The notes under the pieces are model-generated. The model did no database searches. It saw only the letters and a program-made list of their open reading frames with translations, and was not told the DNA's origin. Shown here one piece after another: positions 1 to 11,368 of a stretch of DNA of 64,000 bases (positions are counted from its first letter, which is position 1; each line of letters opens with the position of its first letter). The stretch spans positions 245,408,588-245,472,587 of the forward strand of contig NC_050099.1 of the NCBI RefSeq assembly GCF_902167145.1, read 5' to 3'. Made by a program: the position numbers and the translations under genes. This DNA comes from Zea mays. Lineage: Eukaryota; Streptophyta; Magnoliopsida; Poales; Poaceae.

Positions 1-1257
1 TTATAAATAAATATCGCAAGATATGCGTCTGAGAACATCACTGCATCATGCCACAAGGCATACAAGGGTGTTGAGGAAGACTCAACCCTAGAAGGTACTA
101 CTAATACTAGCACATTACTTTTTAAATTAAGGTAATGCCTACATTCCTGTTCTGTAGTATGCACACCGGATTTGTATTGTTGCCGTACTATTGATGCATG
201 ATTTTAACTTGAGGGGCAAGAATATGCTAATTAATTTGTGTTTATGTTCTTGGTGCAGATCCCAATTTCTTATAAATCTTATCTCTACTATTCCATTCAC
301 CTCTCTCTCCTCTCCCACATTTAAACGGTAAAAATCTAAAATTATGCAAAAATAAAGATTAATAATTTGTGAGTCGTGGCAACGCACGAGCACGTGACTA
401 TGTTTGGTTAATGCATGTCTGATTTCTGTTGACGAGTGTTTCAAACAACAGCTATAGGTTTGGGGCAGTCAACTTGTGTAGGCATTGGTGGTGACCCGTT
501 CAATATCACATATACACATTTTGAGATTAAGGCCTCATATTTTAAGCAAAAGCCTTCCTTTTTTAAATCTATTATAAAATATCTTGTCATGGATTTTGTA
601 CTTTGCTCTGTGGAATTAATCCCTTGTCTGGTATTATCTGGTACTTGAATACTTAAAGTGTATTTTTTTATTCCAAATGCTACATACATATAATTTTCAG
701 TCAACACAACTCCATCTCATTTTGTAGTTTTCTTAGTGTTCAATACTATTTGGATTCTATTAAGTCAGAAATAGCAAAGATAACATAGAAAGGTGGACTT
801 CCAAATGCAGAAGCAATTGGAAAATTGTACATCTTATGCAACTTGATCGAACTGTTATATTTTAGATCTTTTGTTTAGCATTTTTTAACCCACATGTATT
901 TCTCTATCATATAAAACTCTATATTGATTCTTTAAAATAATTTATATGAATTTGATAATGTTTGTCACAACTCACACGAATTCTGTATACCATAATGAAT
1001 TGATGGTTAAGAGACTATGCACGAGGCATGCAAATTAACAAGACTCATACAAGCGTCGAACAGTGTGCTGATGATGATCAGAGACATAAGGGCAGCACAT
1101 GATCAGGTCTTAACATGTTTGGCTTCCGAACAGGCTTTTCTCCAGATCCCCAAGTAAGAAGAAGATCCGGTCAGATATATGTCGATGCTCATCCCAACGT
1201 ACATAAGCTATCAATGGTATTATATGTTCTCGTTGCAACGCACGGGCACATAACTAG
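1..1257 (+). mobile_element. Helitron, 3' terminal part (5' end outside window)
   Basis: The stretch ends in a hairpin-forming GTTGCAACGCACGGGC motif (about 1230-1248), then a short spacer and CTAG at 1254-1257, followed by a host T. Helitrons end in CTRR after a short hairpin and insert between A and T. The last 50 bases closely resemble the end of the second Helitron at 52110-52162, so both belong to one family. The body is AT-rich with no convincing coding region. The 5' TC end is not in the window, so the leftward extent is unknown and other insertions may lie within 1-1000. Confidence 0.65.
374..402 (+). repeat. Degenerate Helitron-type 3' hairpin
   Basis: GTGGCAACGCACGAGCACGTG followed by ACTAT resembles the Helitron end motif at 1230-1257, with CTAT in place of CTAG. 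It is probably an older nested Helitron terminus. Confidence 0.35.
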
Positions 1258-1554
1258 TATTAAATGAAATAAATAAGGCTGTGCCGGAGATAGCCAGGCA
1301 ATGCTGCTAACACTGTGTGATAGACCTATTTGCTGGATTTACCGGGCATCAGTAACCATTTTGATGGAAACTATTTTTTTCAGAAATCCTTTGCTGAGCG
1401 ATGCTTTTTTATGAACATGCACCGGACTCCACCATTGAAAGAATCATGCATATCCTAGTTTCTAGCATTACCCTCTAAAAATAATACAGTTGTTTTTTAA
1501 ATACCTTTTCACTAAATTTGGAAGCACGTCCTCTAACGTATTGCACTGCATATG
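1258..1554. other. Non-repetitive flank, no gene seen
   Basis: This is the DNA between the Helitron end and the Huck insertion site. It continues logically at 34097 on the other side of Huck. No open frame or repeat was recognised. Confidence 0.5.
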
Positions 1555-1559
1555 GGTCC

Positions 1560-2888
1560 TGTCGGCGTTTCGACCCCGGGGGGTCCCTGGACCGACGAGT
1601 AAATTGTCGCTGCGTGTCCCAGCCCAGATGGGTCGACGCGAGACGGAACACAAGGGGAGAAAAAAGGGAACCACGACTCGTGTTGTCCTGCGCCCAGGGC
1701 GGATGCGCTTGCAGTAGGGTGTTACAACGTCCGCGAGGGAGGGAGAGAGAGCCTATCCGTCAGCCCGTCCTCCCGCGCGGCCACCCTCCTTTGTACGAGG
1801 GCCCTGGACCTTCCTTTTATAGATGTAAGGAGAAGGCCCAGGTGTACAATGGGGGGTGTAGCAATGTGCTAACGTGTCTAGCAGAGAGGAGCCAGGACCC
1901 TATGTACATGCCGACGTGGCTGTCGGAGAGGTGTTGGTGCCCTATTCATGTGATGTCATGGCCGTCGGAGGAGCGCTCGAGCCCTGTAGAAGCACAGCTG
2001 TCAGGGCTGTCGGGTCCTTGCTGATGTCTCCTTGCTTCCGTAGGGGGCTGAGAACCGCCGTCGTCATGGGAGCACGCAGGGTGTCATCATTACTTGTTTA
2101 CCGGGGCGAGCCAGATGGGACGCCGGTTTTGTTCCCCATAGCCTGAGCTAGCTAGGGGTAGGGTAATGATGTACCCCCCTGTAACGTGGTCGGTCCGAGC
2201 CCAAGGTCGGGCGAGGCGGTGATTCCTCCGAGGTCGAGGCTGAGTCCGAGCCCTGGGGTCGGGTGAGGCGGAGACCGTCTTCCGAGGTCGAGGTTGAGTC
2301 CGAGCCCTGGGGTCGGGCGAGGCGGAGACCGTCTTCCGAGGTCGAGGCGGGGGCCGAGCCTCAGGGTCGGGCGAGGCGGAGCTTCCTATGGCACCTGAGG
2401 CTGGACTCGGCTGCTGTCAGCCTCACCCTGGCGGGTGGCACAGCAGTCGGATCAGGGCAGGCGGCGTTGTTTTCCTGTCAGGTCAGTCAGTGGAGGGGCG
2501 AAGTGACTGCGGTCACTTTGGCCCTGCCGACTGAGGAACGCGCGTCAGGATAAGGTGTTAGGCGATCCTTGCATTGAATGCTCCTGCGATACGGTAGGTT
2601 GGTGAGGCGATCTGGCCAAGGTTGCTTCACTGTGAAGCCTGCCCGAGCTGGGCCTTGGGCGAGTCGAAGGTGCGCCTGTTGCTTGAGGAGGCCCTCGGGC
2701 GAGGCGTGAATCCACCTGGGTCTACTGTTCCTGCCCGAGGCTGGGCTCGGGCGAGGCGAGATCGTGTCCCTTGAGTGGACGGAGCTTTGACCTGTATTGC
2801 GCCCATCAGGCCTTTGCGGCTTGTGCTGATGGTGGTTACTAGCCGAGTTTAGGAGTCTTGGGGGTACCCCTAATTATGGTCCCCGACA
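1560..2888 (-). repeat. Huck 3' LTR
   Basis: 1329 bp with TG...CA ends. It has three units of an approximately 54-bp GC-rich repeat (about 2205-2385), where the 5' LTR has seven. It lacks the long GA tract of the other LTR. Confidence 0.9.
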
Positions 2889-2905
2889 GTAGCCCCCGAG
2901 CCTCA
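2889..2905 (-). promoter_or_regulatory. Huck polypurine tract
   Basis: On the minus strand GAGGCTCGGGGGCTAC directly precedes the TGTCGGGG start of the 3' LTR. This is the position and G-rich character expected of the plus-strand priming site. Confidence 0.6.
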
Positions 2906-3182
2906 AAGGGAGTGTTGGTACTCGCTTGGAGGCTTTGTCACACTTTTTTGCAAGGGGACCGGCCTTTCTCGGTTACATTTTGTTCCGGGGGGTGCGCGCG
3001 AGCGCACCCGCCGGGTGTAGCCCCCGAGGCCTCGGAGGAGTGGTTTGACTCCTCCGAGGTCTTAGTGCCTTTCGTGATGCCTCGGCCGGTCTGGTTGTTC
3101 CCTCATGCGATCTGATCGTAGCCCGGGTGCATGGTCAGGTTCCGAGTTCTCGGGCTGGTATGTTGACGCTGTCAACGGTTTG
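2906..3182 (-). other. Huck internal 3' region, distal piece
   Basis: GC-rich non-coding DNA between the polypurine tract and the Opie-1 insertion. It resumes at 12704 after the repeated GTTTG target site. Confidence 0.7.
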
Positions 3183-4489
3183 TGAAAGTCGCCTAGAGGG
3201 GGGGTGAATAGGGCGAAACTGAAATTTACAAATATAAACACAACTACAAGCCGGGTTAGCGTTAGAAATATAAACGAGTCCGCGAGAGAGGGCGCAAAAC
3301 AAATCGCAAGCAAATAAAGAGTGTGACACGCGGATTTGTTTTACCGAGGTTCGGTTCTCGCAAACCTACTCCCCGTTGAGGAGGCCACAAAGGCCGGGTC
3401 TCTTTCAACCCTTCCCTCTCTCAAACGATCCCACGGATCGAGTGAGCTTTCTCTTCTCAATTGCTTGGAACACAAAGTTCCCACAAGGACCACCACAAGT
3501 TTGGTGTCTCTTGCCTCAATTACAAGTGAGTTTAATCGCAATGGAAGAATCAAGAAAGAAGAAAGCAATCCAAGTGCAAGAGCTCGAAAGAACACAAGCA
3601 AATCACTCTCTCTAGTCACTATGGCGTTATGTGGAATTTGGAGAGGATTTGATCTCTTTGGTGTGTCTAGAATTGAATGCTAGAGCTCTTGTAGTATTTG
3701 GGAAGTGGAAAACTTGGATGCAATGAATGGTGGGGTGGTTGGGGTATTTATAGCCCCAACCACCAAAAGTGGCCGTTGGGAGGCTGTCTGTTCGATGGCG
3801 CACCGGACAGTCCGGTGCACATCGGACATGTCCGGTGCCCCCGCCACGTCATCACTGCCGTTGGATTCTGACCGTTGGAGCTTCTGACTTGTGGGCCCGC
3901 CTGGGTGTCCGGTGCACACCGGACATGCACTGTTCCTTGTCCGGTGTGCCAGTATGGGCGCGCCTGACTTCTGCGCGCGCTGCGCGCGCATTTAATGCGC
4001 CGCAGGTAGCCGTTGGCGCGGAGAAAGCCGTTGCACCGGAGTTGCACCGGACAGTCCGGTGCACACCGGACAGTCCGGTGAATTATAGCGGACTAGCCGT
4101 CGGCGTTTCCCGAAGCTGGCGAGTTCCTGAGGCCGCTCTTCCTTGGCGCACCGGACACTGTCCGGTGTACACCGGACAGTCCGGTGAATTATAGCGCGAG
4201 TGCCTCTGGAAATTCCCGAAGGTGGCGAGTTCAAGTTGGAGTCCTCTGGTGCACCGGACACTGTCCGGTGGCACACCGGACAGTCCGGTGCTCTCAGACC
4301 AGAGGGCCTTCGGTTGCCACTTTGCTCCTTTGTTGAATCCAAAACTTGGTCATTTTATTGGCTGAGTGTGAACCTTTTACACCTGTATAATCTATACACT
4401 TGGGCAAGCTGGTTAGTCCAATTATTTGTGTTGGGCAATTCAACCACCAAAATTAATTAGGGACTAGGTGTAAGCCTAATTCCCTTTCA
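3183..4489 (-). repeat. Opie-1 3' LTR with palindrome array
   Basis: 1307 bp. Several copies of the palindrome CACCGGAC(A/ACT)GTCCGGTG lie at about 3797-3840, 3908-3950, 4047-4082, 4148-4185 and 4252-4292. A CGCGCGC-type palindrome is at about 3973-3990. Confidence 0.9.
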
Positions 4490-5369
4490 ATCTCCCCCTT
4501 TTTGGTGATTGATGCCAACACAAACAAAAGCAAATGTAGAAGTGCATAATTGAACTAGTTTGCATAATGTAAGTGCAAAGGTTGCTTGGAATTGAGCCAA
4601 TATAAATACTTACAAGATATGCATGGATTGTTTCTTTCTCATATAACATTTTGGACCACGCTTGCACCACATGTTTTGTTTTTTGCAAACTATTTTGTAA
4701 ATCCTTTTCAAAGTTCTTTTGCAAATAGTCAAAGGTAATTGAATAAGATTTTCCAAAGCATTTTCAAGATTTGAAATTTTCTCCCCCTGTTTCAAATGCT
4801 TTTCCTTTGACTAAACAAAACTCCCCCTAAATGAGATTCTCCTCTTAGTGTTCAAGAGGGTTTTGATATATCATTTTGAAATACTACTTTCTCCCCCTTT
4901 TGAACACAATAGGATACCAATTGAAAATATTCAACACTTAAGTTTTTGAAATTGGTGGTGGTGCGGTCCAATTGAAAATATTCAACACTTAAGTTTTTGA
5001 AATTGGTGGTGGTGCGGTCCTTTTGCTTTGGGCTCTTACTCTCTCCCCCTTTGGCATGAATCGCCAAAAACGGAATCATTAGAGCCCTTGAAGTGCTTTC
5101 TTCCCCTTTGGTCATAAATAAGTGAGTTAAGATTATACCAAAGACGAAGTCCTTTTGCTTGGTGCTCATGTTTTCTCCCCCTAGAACGGAGAGTTGCTTG
5201 GAGCGACGGCGAAGGATGAGTTACGTAGTGGAAGCCTTTGTCTTCGCCGAAGACTCCAATTTCCTTTCAATACACCTATGACTTGGTTTGAAATAGACTT
5301 GAAAACACATTAGTCATAGCATATGAAAGAGATATGATCAAAAGTATACAAATGAGCTATGAGTGCAAG
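4490..5369 (-). promoter_or_regulatory. Opie-1 multi-polypurine-tract region
   Basis: About 0.9 kb of non-coding DNA lies between pol and the 3' LTR. On the plus strand it contains six CTCCCCC(T) blocks (about 4491, 4782, 4821, 4890, 5043 and 5174). On the element's own strand these are AGGGGGAG polypurine tracts, with one directly at the LTR border. Repeated polypurine tracts here are a published Sirevirus hallmark. Confidence 0.75.
4919..5020. repeat. 51-bp perfect tandem duplication in Opie-1
   Basis: Units 4919-4969 and 4970-5020 are identical. Opie-2 has one copy at the matching place, so the duplication belongs to this insertion or its immediate lineage. Confidence 0.85.
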
Positions 5370-8300
5370 TTAACAAAGGAAATTCCTGGAATCAAGAATA
5401 TTTAGCTCATGCCTAAGTTTGTTAAAAGATTGTTCATCAAGAGGCTTGGTGAAGATATCGGCTAATTGATCTTTAGTATTAATGTATGAAATCTCGATAT
5501 CTCCCTTCTGTTGGTGATCCCTAAGAAAATGATATCGAATGGCTATGTGCTTAGTGCGGCTATGCTCGACGGGATTGTCGGCCATTTTGATTGCACTCTC
5601 ATTATCACATAGCAAAGGGACTTTGGTTAATTTGTAACCGTAGTCACGCAGGGTTTGCCTCATCCACAGCAATTGCGCGCAACAATGGCCTGCGGCAATG
5701 TACTCGGCTTCGGCGGTGGAAAGAGCGACCGAATTTTGCTTCTTTGAAGCCCAAGACACCAAGGATCTTCCCAAGAACTGGCAAGTCCCCGATGTGCTCT
5801 TCCTATTGATTTTGCACCCCGCCCAATCGGCATCTGAATAACCAATCAAATCAAATGTGGATCCCCTAGGATACAAAGCCCAAACGTAGGAGTATAAGCC
5901 AAATATCTCAAGATTCGTTTCACGGCCGTAAGGTGAGCTTCCTTAGGGTCGGCTTGTAATCTTGCACACATGCATACGGAAAGCATAATATCCGGTCGAG
6001 ATGCACAAAGATAAAGTAATGAACCTATCATCGACCGGTATACCTTTTATCCACGGACTTACCTCCCGTGTCGAGGTCGAGATGCCCATTGGTTCCCATG
6101 GGTGTCTTGATGGGCTTGGCATCCTTCATCCCAAACTTGTTTAGAATGTCTTGAGTGTACTTCGTTTGGCTAATGAAGGTGCCCTCTTGGAGTTGCTTCA
6201 CTTGAAATCCTAGGAAATACTTCAACTCCCCCATCATAGACATCTCGAACTTTTGTGTCATGATCCGACTAAATTCTTCACATGTAGACTCGTTAGTAGA
6301 CCCAAATATAATATCATCAACATAAATTTGGCATACAAACAAGTCATTTTCAAGAGTTTTAGTGAAGAGAGTAGGATCGGCTTTACCGACTTTGAAGCCA
6401 TTAGCAATAAGAAAATCTCTAAGGCATTCATACCATGCTCTTGGGGCTTGCTTGAGCCCATAAAGCGCCTTTGAGAGCTTATAGACATGGTTAGGATACT
6501 CACTGTCTTCAAAGCCGGGAGGTTGCTCAACATAGACCTCTTCTTTGATTGGTCCATTGAGGAAGGCACTTTTCACGTCCATTTGATAAAGCTTAAAGCC
6601 ATGGTAAGTAGCATAGGCCAATAATATTCGAATTGACTCAAGCCTAGCTACGGGTGCATAGGTTTCACCGAAATCCAAACCTTCGACTTGTGAATACCCT
6701 TTGGCCACGAGTCGAGCTTTGTTCCTTGTCACCACACCATGCTCATCTTGCTTGTTGCGGAAGACCCATTTGGTTCCTACAACATTTTGATTAGGACGTG
6801 GAACTAAATGCCATACCTCATTCCTAGTGAAGTTGTTGAGCTCCTCTTGCATCGCCACCACCCAATCCGAATCTTGAAGTGCTTCCTCTACCTTGTGTGG
6901 CTCAATAGAGGAAACAAACGAGTAATGCTCACAAAAATGTGCAACACGAGATCTAGTAGTTACCCCCTTATGAATGTCGCCGAGGATGGTGTCGACGGGG
7001 TGATCTCGTTGGATTGCTTGGTGGACTCTTGGGTGTGGCGGCCTTTGTTCCTCTTCCTCCTTGTCTTCCTCATTTGCATCTCCCCCTTGATCATTGCCAT
7101 TATCTTGAGGTGGCTCAATTGCTTGATCTTCTACTTCATCAACTTGAGCTTCATCCTCATTTTGAGTTGGTGGAGATGCTTGCGTGGAGGAGGAAGGTTG
7201 ATCTTGTGCATTTGGAGGCTCTTCGGATTCCTTAGGACACACATCCCCAATGGACATGTTCCTTAGCGTGACGCATGGAGCCTCTTCTTCACCTATCTCA
7301 TCAAGATCAACTTGCTCTACTTGAGAGCCATTAGTCTCATCAAACACAACGTCACATGAGACTTCAACTAGTCCAGTGGACTTGTTAAAGACCCTATATG
7401 CCCTTGTGTTTGAGTCATAACCAAGTAAAAAGCCTTCTACAGTCTTAGGAGCAAATTTAGATTTTCTACCTCTTTTAACAAGAATAAAGCATTTGCTACC
7501 AAAGACTCTAAAATATGAAATGTTGGGCTTTTTACCGGTTAGGAGTTCATATGATGTCTTCTTGAGGATTCGGTGTAGATACAATCGGTTGATGGCGTAG
7601 CAAGCGGTGTTGACCGCCTCCGCCCAAAACCGATCCGAAGTCTTGTACTCATCAAGCATGGTCCTTGCCATGTCCAATAGAGTTCGATTCTTCCTCTCCA
7701 CTACACCATTTTGTTGTGGCGTGTAGGGAGAAGAGAACTCATGCTTGATGCCCTCCTCCTCAAGGAAGCCTTCAATTTGAGAGTTCTTGAACTCCGTCCC
7801 GTTGTCGCTTCTTATTTTCTTGATCCTTAAGCCGAACTCATTTTGAGCCCGTCTCAAGAATCCCTTTAAGGTCTCTTGGGTTTGAGATTTTTCCTGTAAA
7901 AAGAATACCCAAGTGAAGCGAGAATAATCATCCACAATAACAAGACAGTACTTACTCCCGCCGATGCTTATGTAAGCGATCGGGCCGAATAGATCCATGT
8001 GCAGGAGCTCCAGTGGCCTATCGGTCGTCATTAGGTTCTTATGTGGATGATGGGTGCCAACTTGCTTTCCTGCTTGACATGCGCTACAAACCCTGTCTCT
8101 CTCAAAATGAACATTGGTTAGTCCTAAAATGTGTTCTCCCTTTAGAAGCTTATGAAGATTCTTCATCCCAACATGGGCTAGTCGGCGATGCCAGAGCCAA
8201 CCCATGTTAGTCTTAGCAATTAAGCAAGTGTTGAGTTCAGCTCTAACAAAGTCTACCAAGTATAGCTGACCCTCTAACACTCCCTTAAATGCTATTGAAT

Positions 8301-8620
8301 CATCACTTCTTCTAAAGACAGTGACACCTACATCAGTGAATAGACAGTTGTAGCCCATTTTGCATAATTGAGATACAGAAAGCAAATTGTAATCTAATGA
8401 ATCTACAAGAAAAACATTGGAAATAGAATGGTCAGGAGATATAGCTATTTTACCAAGACCTTTGACCAAACCTTGATTTCCATCCCCGAATGTGATAGCT
8501 CGTTGGGGATCTTGGTTTTTCTCATATGAGGAGAACATCTTCTTCTCCCCTGTCATGTGGTTTGTGCACCCGCTGTCGAGTATCCAACTTGAGCCCCCGG
8601 ATGCATAAACCTACAAAACA
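5370..8620 (-). pseudogene. Opie-1 pol (protease, integrase, RT, RNase H), two frameshifts
   Basis: From the 5' end the gene shows a DSGCTNHM protease active-site motif (about 8560-8590, upstream of the first Met), a GAG-pre-integrase zinc region, an integrase with D (MDLFGP), D (SDNGTEF) and E (VERK), an RT with YVDD, and an RNase H with DADW and AEAEY. The frame is open from about 8556 to 6050. There, and again near 5877, single bases present in Opie-2 are missing, which splits the end of RT and the RNase H into three frames. It should not give a working Pol. Integrase residue 210 keeps the common VDD, where Opie-2 has VDN. Confidence 0.88.
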
Positions 8621-8623
8621 AGT

Positions 8624-11323
8624 TTAGTTCTTGACTTTAGGTACCCAAATGGTTTTGGGTCCTTTGGCATTAGACACAAGAACTTTGGGTACCCAAACAC
8701 AAGTCTTTGATCCCTTGTGCTTGCCCCCAACATACTTGGCAACTACTTTGCCGGATTTGTTAGTTAAAACATAAGATGCATCAAAAGTTTTGAATGAAAT
8801 GTTATGATCATTTGATGCATTAGGAATTTTCTTCTTAGGCAACTTAGCATGGGTTGGTTGCCTAGAGCTAGATGTCTCACTCTTATACATAAAAGCATGG
8901 TTAGAACCAGAGTGAGACTTCCTAGAATGAATTTTCCTAATTTTGCTCTTAGGATAACCGGCAGGGTATAAAATGTAACCCTCGTTATCCTGAGGCATGG
9001 GAGCCTTGCCCTTAACAAAGTTAGACAATCTTTTAGGAGGGGCACTAAGTTTGACATTGTCTCCCCTTTGGAAGCCAATGCCATCCTTGATGCCCGGGCG
9101 TCTCCCATTATAAAGCATGCTACGAGCAAATTTAAATTTCTCATTTTCTAAGTTGTGCTCGGCAATTTTAGCATCTAGTTTTGCTATATGATCATTTTGT
9201 TGTTTAATTAAAGCCATATGATCATGAATAGCATTAACATCAACATCTCTACATCTAGTACAAATAGTGACATGCTCAATGGTAGATGTAGATGGTTTGC
9301 AAGAATTAAGTTCAACAATCTTAGCATGAAGGATATCATTTTTATTTCTAAGATTGGAAATTGTAACTTTGCAAACATCAAAATCTTTAGCCTTAGCAAT
9401 TAAATTTTCATTTTCTACTATAAGGCTAGTAAGAGAAATGTTTAATTCTTCAATCCTAGCAAGCAAATCATCATCATTTTCTTTAGGATTGGGAATTGAC
9501 ACATTACAAACATGTGACTCAACCTTAGCATTTAAACTAGCATTTTCATGTCTAAGGTTGTCAATCATCTCACGGCAAGTGCTTAGCTCACTAGATAGTT
9601 TTTGACATTTTTCTACTTCTAGAGCATAAGCATTTTTAACCTTAACATGTTTCTTGTTTTCTTTAATTAGGCAGTCCTCTTGGGAATCCAAAAGGTCATC
9701 CTTTTCATGAATAGCACTAATTAATTCATTTAATTTTTCTTTTTGTTCCATGTTAAGATTGGCAAAAAGGGTACGCAAGTTATCCTCCTCATCACTAGCA
9801 TTTTCATCACTAGAGGTTTCATATTTAGTGGAGGATCTTGATTTTACCTTCTTCCTTTTGCCGTCCTTTGCCATGAGGCACTTGTGGCCGACGTTGGGGA
9901 AGAGAAGTCCCTTGGTGACGGCGATGTTGGCGGCGTCCTCGTCGTCGGAGGAGTCGCTAGAGCTTTCGTCGGAGTCCCACTCCCGACAAACATGGGCATC
10001 GCCGCCCTTCTTCTTGTAGTACCTCTTCTTCTCCTTTCTTCTCCCCTTCTTATCGTCGCCTCGGTCACTGTCACTTGATATAGGACATTTAGCAATAAAA
10101 TGACCGGGCTTACCACACTTGTAGCAAACTTTCTTGGAGCGGGACTTGTAGTCTTTCCCTCTCCTTTGCTTGAGGATTTGGCGGAAGCTCTTGATGACGA
10201 GCGCCATTTCCTCATTGTCAAGCTTGGAGGCGTCTATTGGTTGTCGACTTGGGGTAGACTCCTCCTTCTTTTCTTCCGTCGCCTTGAATGCGACGAGTTG
10301 AGCTTCGGATGTAGATGGATCATCAAGCTCGTTGATCTTCCTCGAGCCTTCGATCATGCACTCAAAACTTACAAAATGCCCGATTACTTCCTCGGGGGTC
10401 ATTATAGTATATCTAGGATTACCACGAATTAATTGAACTTGAGTAGGGTTAAGGAAAATAAGAGATCTTAGAATAACCTTAACCACTTCATGGTCATCCC
10501 ACTTTACGCTGCCGAGGTTGCGCACTTGGTTCACCAAGGTCTTGAGCCGGTTGTACATGTGTTGTGGCTCCTCCCCTTTGCGAAGCCGGAACCGACCGAG
10601 CTCCCCCTCGATCGTTTCCCGCTTGGTGATCTTGGTGAGCTCGTCTCCCTCGTGCGCGGTTTTGAGCACATCCCAAACCTCCTTGGCGCTCTTCAACCCT
10701 TGTACTTTGTTATACTCCTCTCTACTTAGTGAGGCGAGGAGTATTGTTGTCGCTTGAGAGTTGAAGTGCTCGATTTGGGCCACCTCATCCTCATCATAGT
10801 CTTTATCCCCTACGGATGGTACCTGTGCACCAAACTCAACAACATCCCATATACTTTTGTGGAGTGAGGTTAGATGAAATCGCATTAAGTCACTCCACCT
10901 AGCATAATCTTCACCATCAAAAGTTGGTGGTTTGCCTAACGGGACGGAAAGTAGAGGTGCATGTTTAGAAATGCGAGAATAGTGTAGGGGGATCTTACTA
11001 AACTTCTTACGCTCTTGGCGTTTAGAAGTTACGGAGGGCGCATCGGAGTCGGAGGTCGATGTTGATGAAGTGTCGGTCTCGTAGTAGACCACTTTCCTCA
11101 TCCTCTTTTGCTTATCTCCGCTTCGATGCGGCTTGTGGGAAGAAGATTTTTCCTTCTTCTCTTTGTGGTGAGAAGAAGATTTCTTCTCCTTCCCTTTGTT
11201 GGAGGAGCTCTTCTTCTTCTCCCTCCTCTTGGTGCGGGACTCTTCCGATGAAGTGCTCCCGTGGCTTGTAGTGGGCTTTTCGCCGGTCTCCATCTCCTTC
11301 TTGGCGTGATCTCCCGACATCAC
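8624..11323 (-). CDS. Opie-1 gag, 899 aa
   Basis: This is the capsid/nucleocapsid precursor of a Sirevirus. The N-terminus is Lys/Ser-rich and is followed by the copia-type gag core. There is one CCHC zinc knuckle (CYKCGKPGHFIAKC, near residue 400), an acidic Ser/Asp patch, and a long heptad-rich segment (about 540-730) that looks coiled coil. The frame is complete and as long as that of Opie-2. The start is the first Met, 45 nt from the 5' LTR, matching the very short leader of the family. Pol lies just downstream in the +1 frame, so Pol needs frameshifting or another route. Confidence 0.9.
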   Translation of the reverse strand: MMSGDHAKKEMETGEKPTTSHGSTSSEESRTKRREKKKSSSNKGKEKKSSSHHKEKKEKSSSHKPHRSGDKQKRMRKVVYYETDTSSTSTSDSDAPSVTSKRQERKKFSKIPLHYSRISKHAPLLSVPLGKPPTFDGEDYARWSDLMRFHLTSLHKSIWDVVEFGAQVPSVGDKDYDEDEVAQIEHFNSQATTILLASLSREEYNKVQGLKSAKEVWDVLKTAHEGDELTKITKRETIEGELGRFRLRKGEEPQHMYNRLKTLVNQVRNLGSVKWDDHEVVKVILRSLIFLNPTQVQLIRGNPRYTIMTPEEVIGHFVSFECMIEGSRKINELDDPSTSEAQLVAFKATEEKKEESTPSRQPIDASKLDNEEMALVIKSFRQILKQRRGKDYKSRSKKVCYKCGKPGHFIAKCPISSDSDRGDDKKGRRKEKKRYYKKKGGDAHVCREWDSDESSSDSSDDEDAANIAVTKGLLFPNVGHKCLMAKDGKRKKVKSRSSTKYETSSDENASDEEDNLRTLFANLNMEQKEKLNELISAIHEKDDLLDSQEDCLIKENKKHVKVKNAYALEVEKCQKLSSELSTCREMIDNLRHENASLNAKVESHVCNVSIPNPKENDDDLLARIEELNISLTSLIVENENLIAKAKDFDVCKVTISNLRNKNDILHAKIVELNSCKPSTSTIEHVTICTRCRDVDVNAIHDHMALIKQQNDHIAKLDAKIAEHNLENEKFKFARSMLYNGRRPGIKDGIGFQRGDNVKLSAPPKRLSNFVKGKAPMPQDNEGYILYPAGYPKSKIRKIHSRKSHSGSNHAFMYKSETSSSRQPTHAKLPKKKIPNASNDHNISFKTFDASYVLTNKSGKVVAKYVGGKHKGSKTCVWVPKVLVSNAKGPKTIWVPKVKN

Positions 11324-11354
11324 TTCGAGCGGTTAGGCTCTAATGAAGCACCGG

Positions 11355-11366
11355 GCTCTGATACCA
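11355..11366 (-). promoter_or_regulatory. Opie-1 primer binding site (initiator Met tRNA type)
   Basis: The minus strand reads TGGTATCAGAGC two bases inside the 5' LTR. This is the classic complement of the plant initiator-Met tRNA 3' end. Confidence 0.85.
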
Positions 11367-11368
11367 AT

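Noticed and set aside
1490..2553. Several plus-strand frames near the left LTR
   Set aside because: They are inside LTR sequence and on the strand opposite to the element.
3797..4292. CRISPR-like array of palindromic repeats
   Set aside because: The palindromes have irregular spacing, lie within retrotransposon LTRs and occur in four LTR copies of a plant genome. They are the Sirevirus LTR motif.
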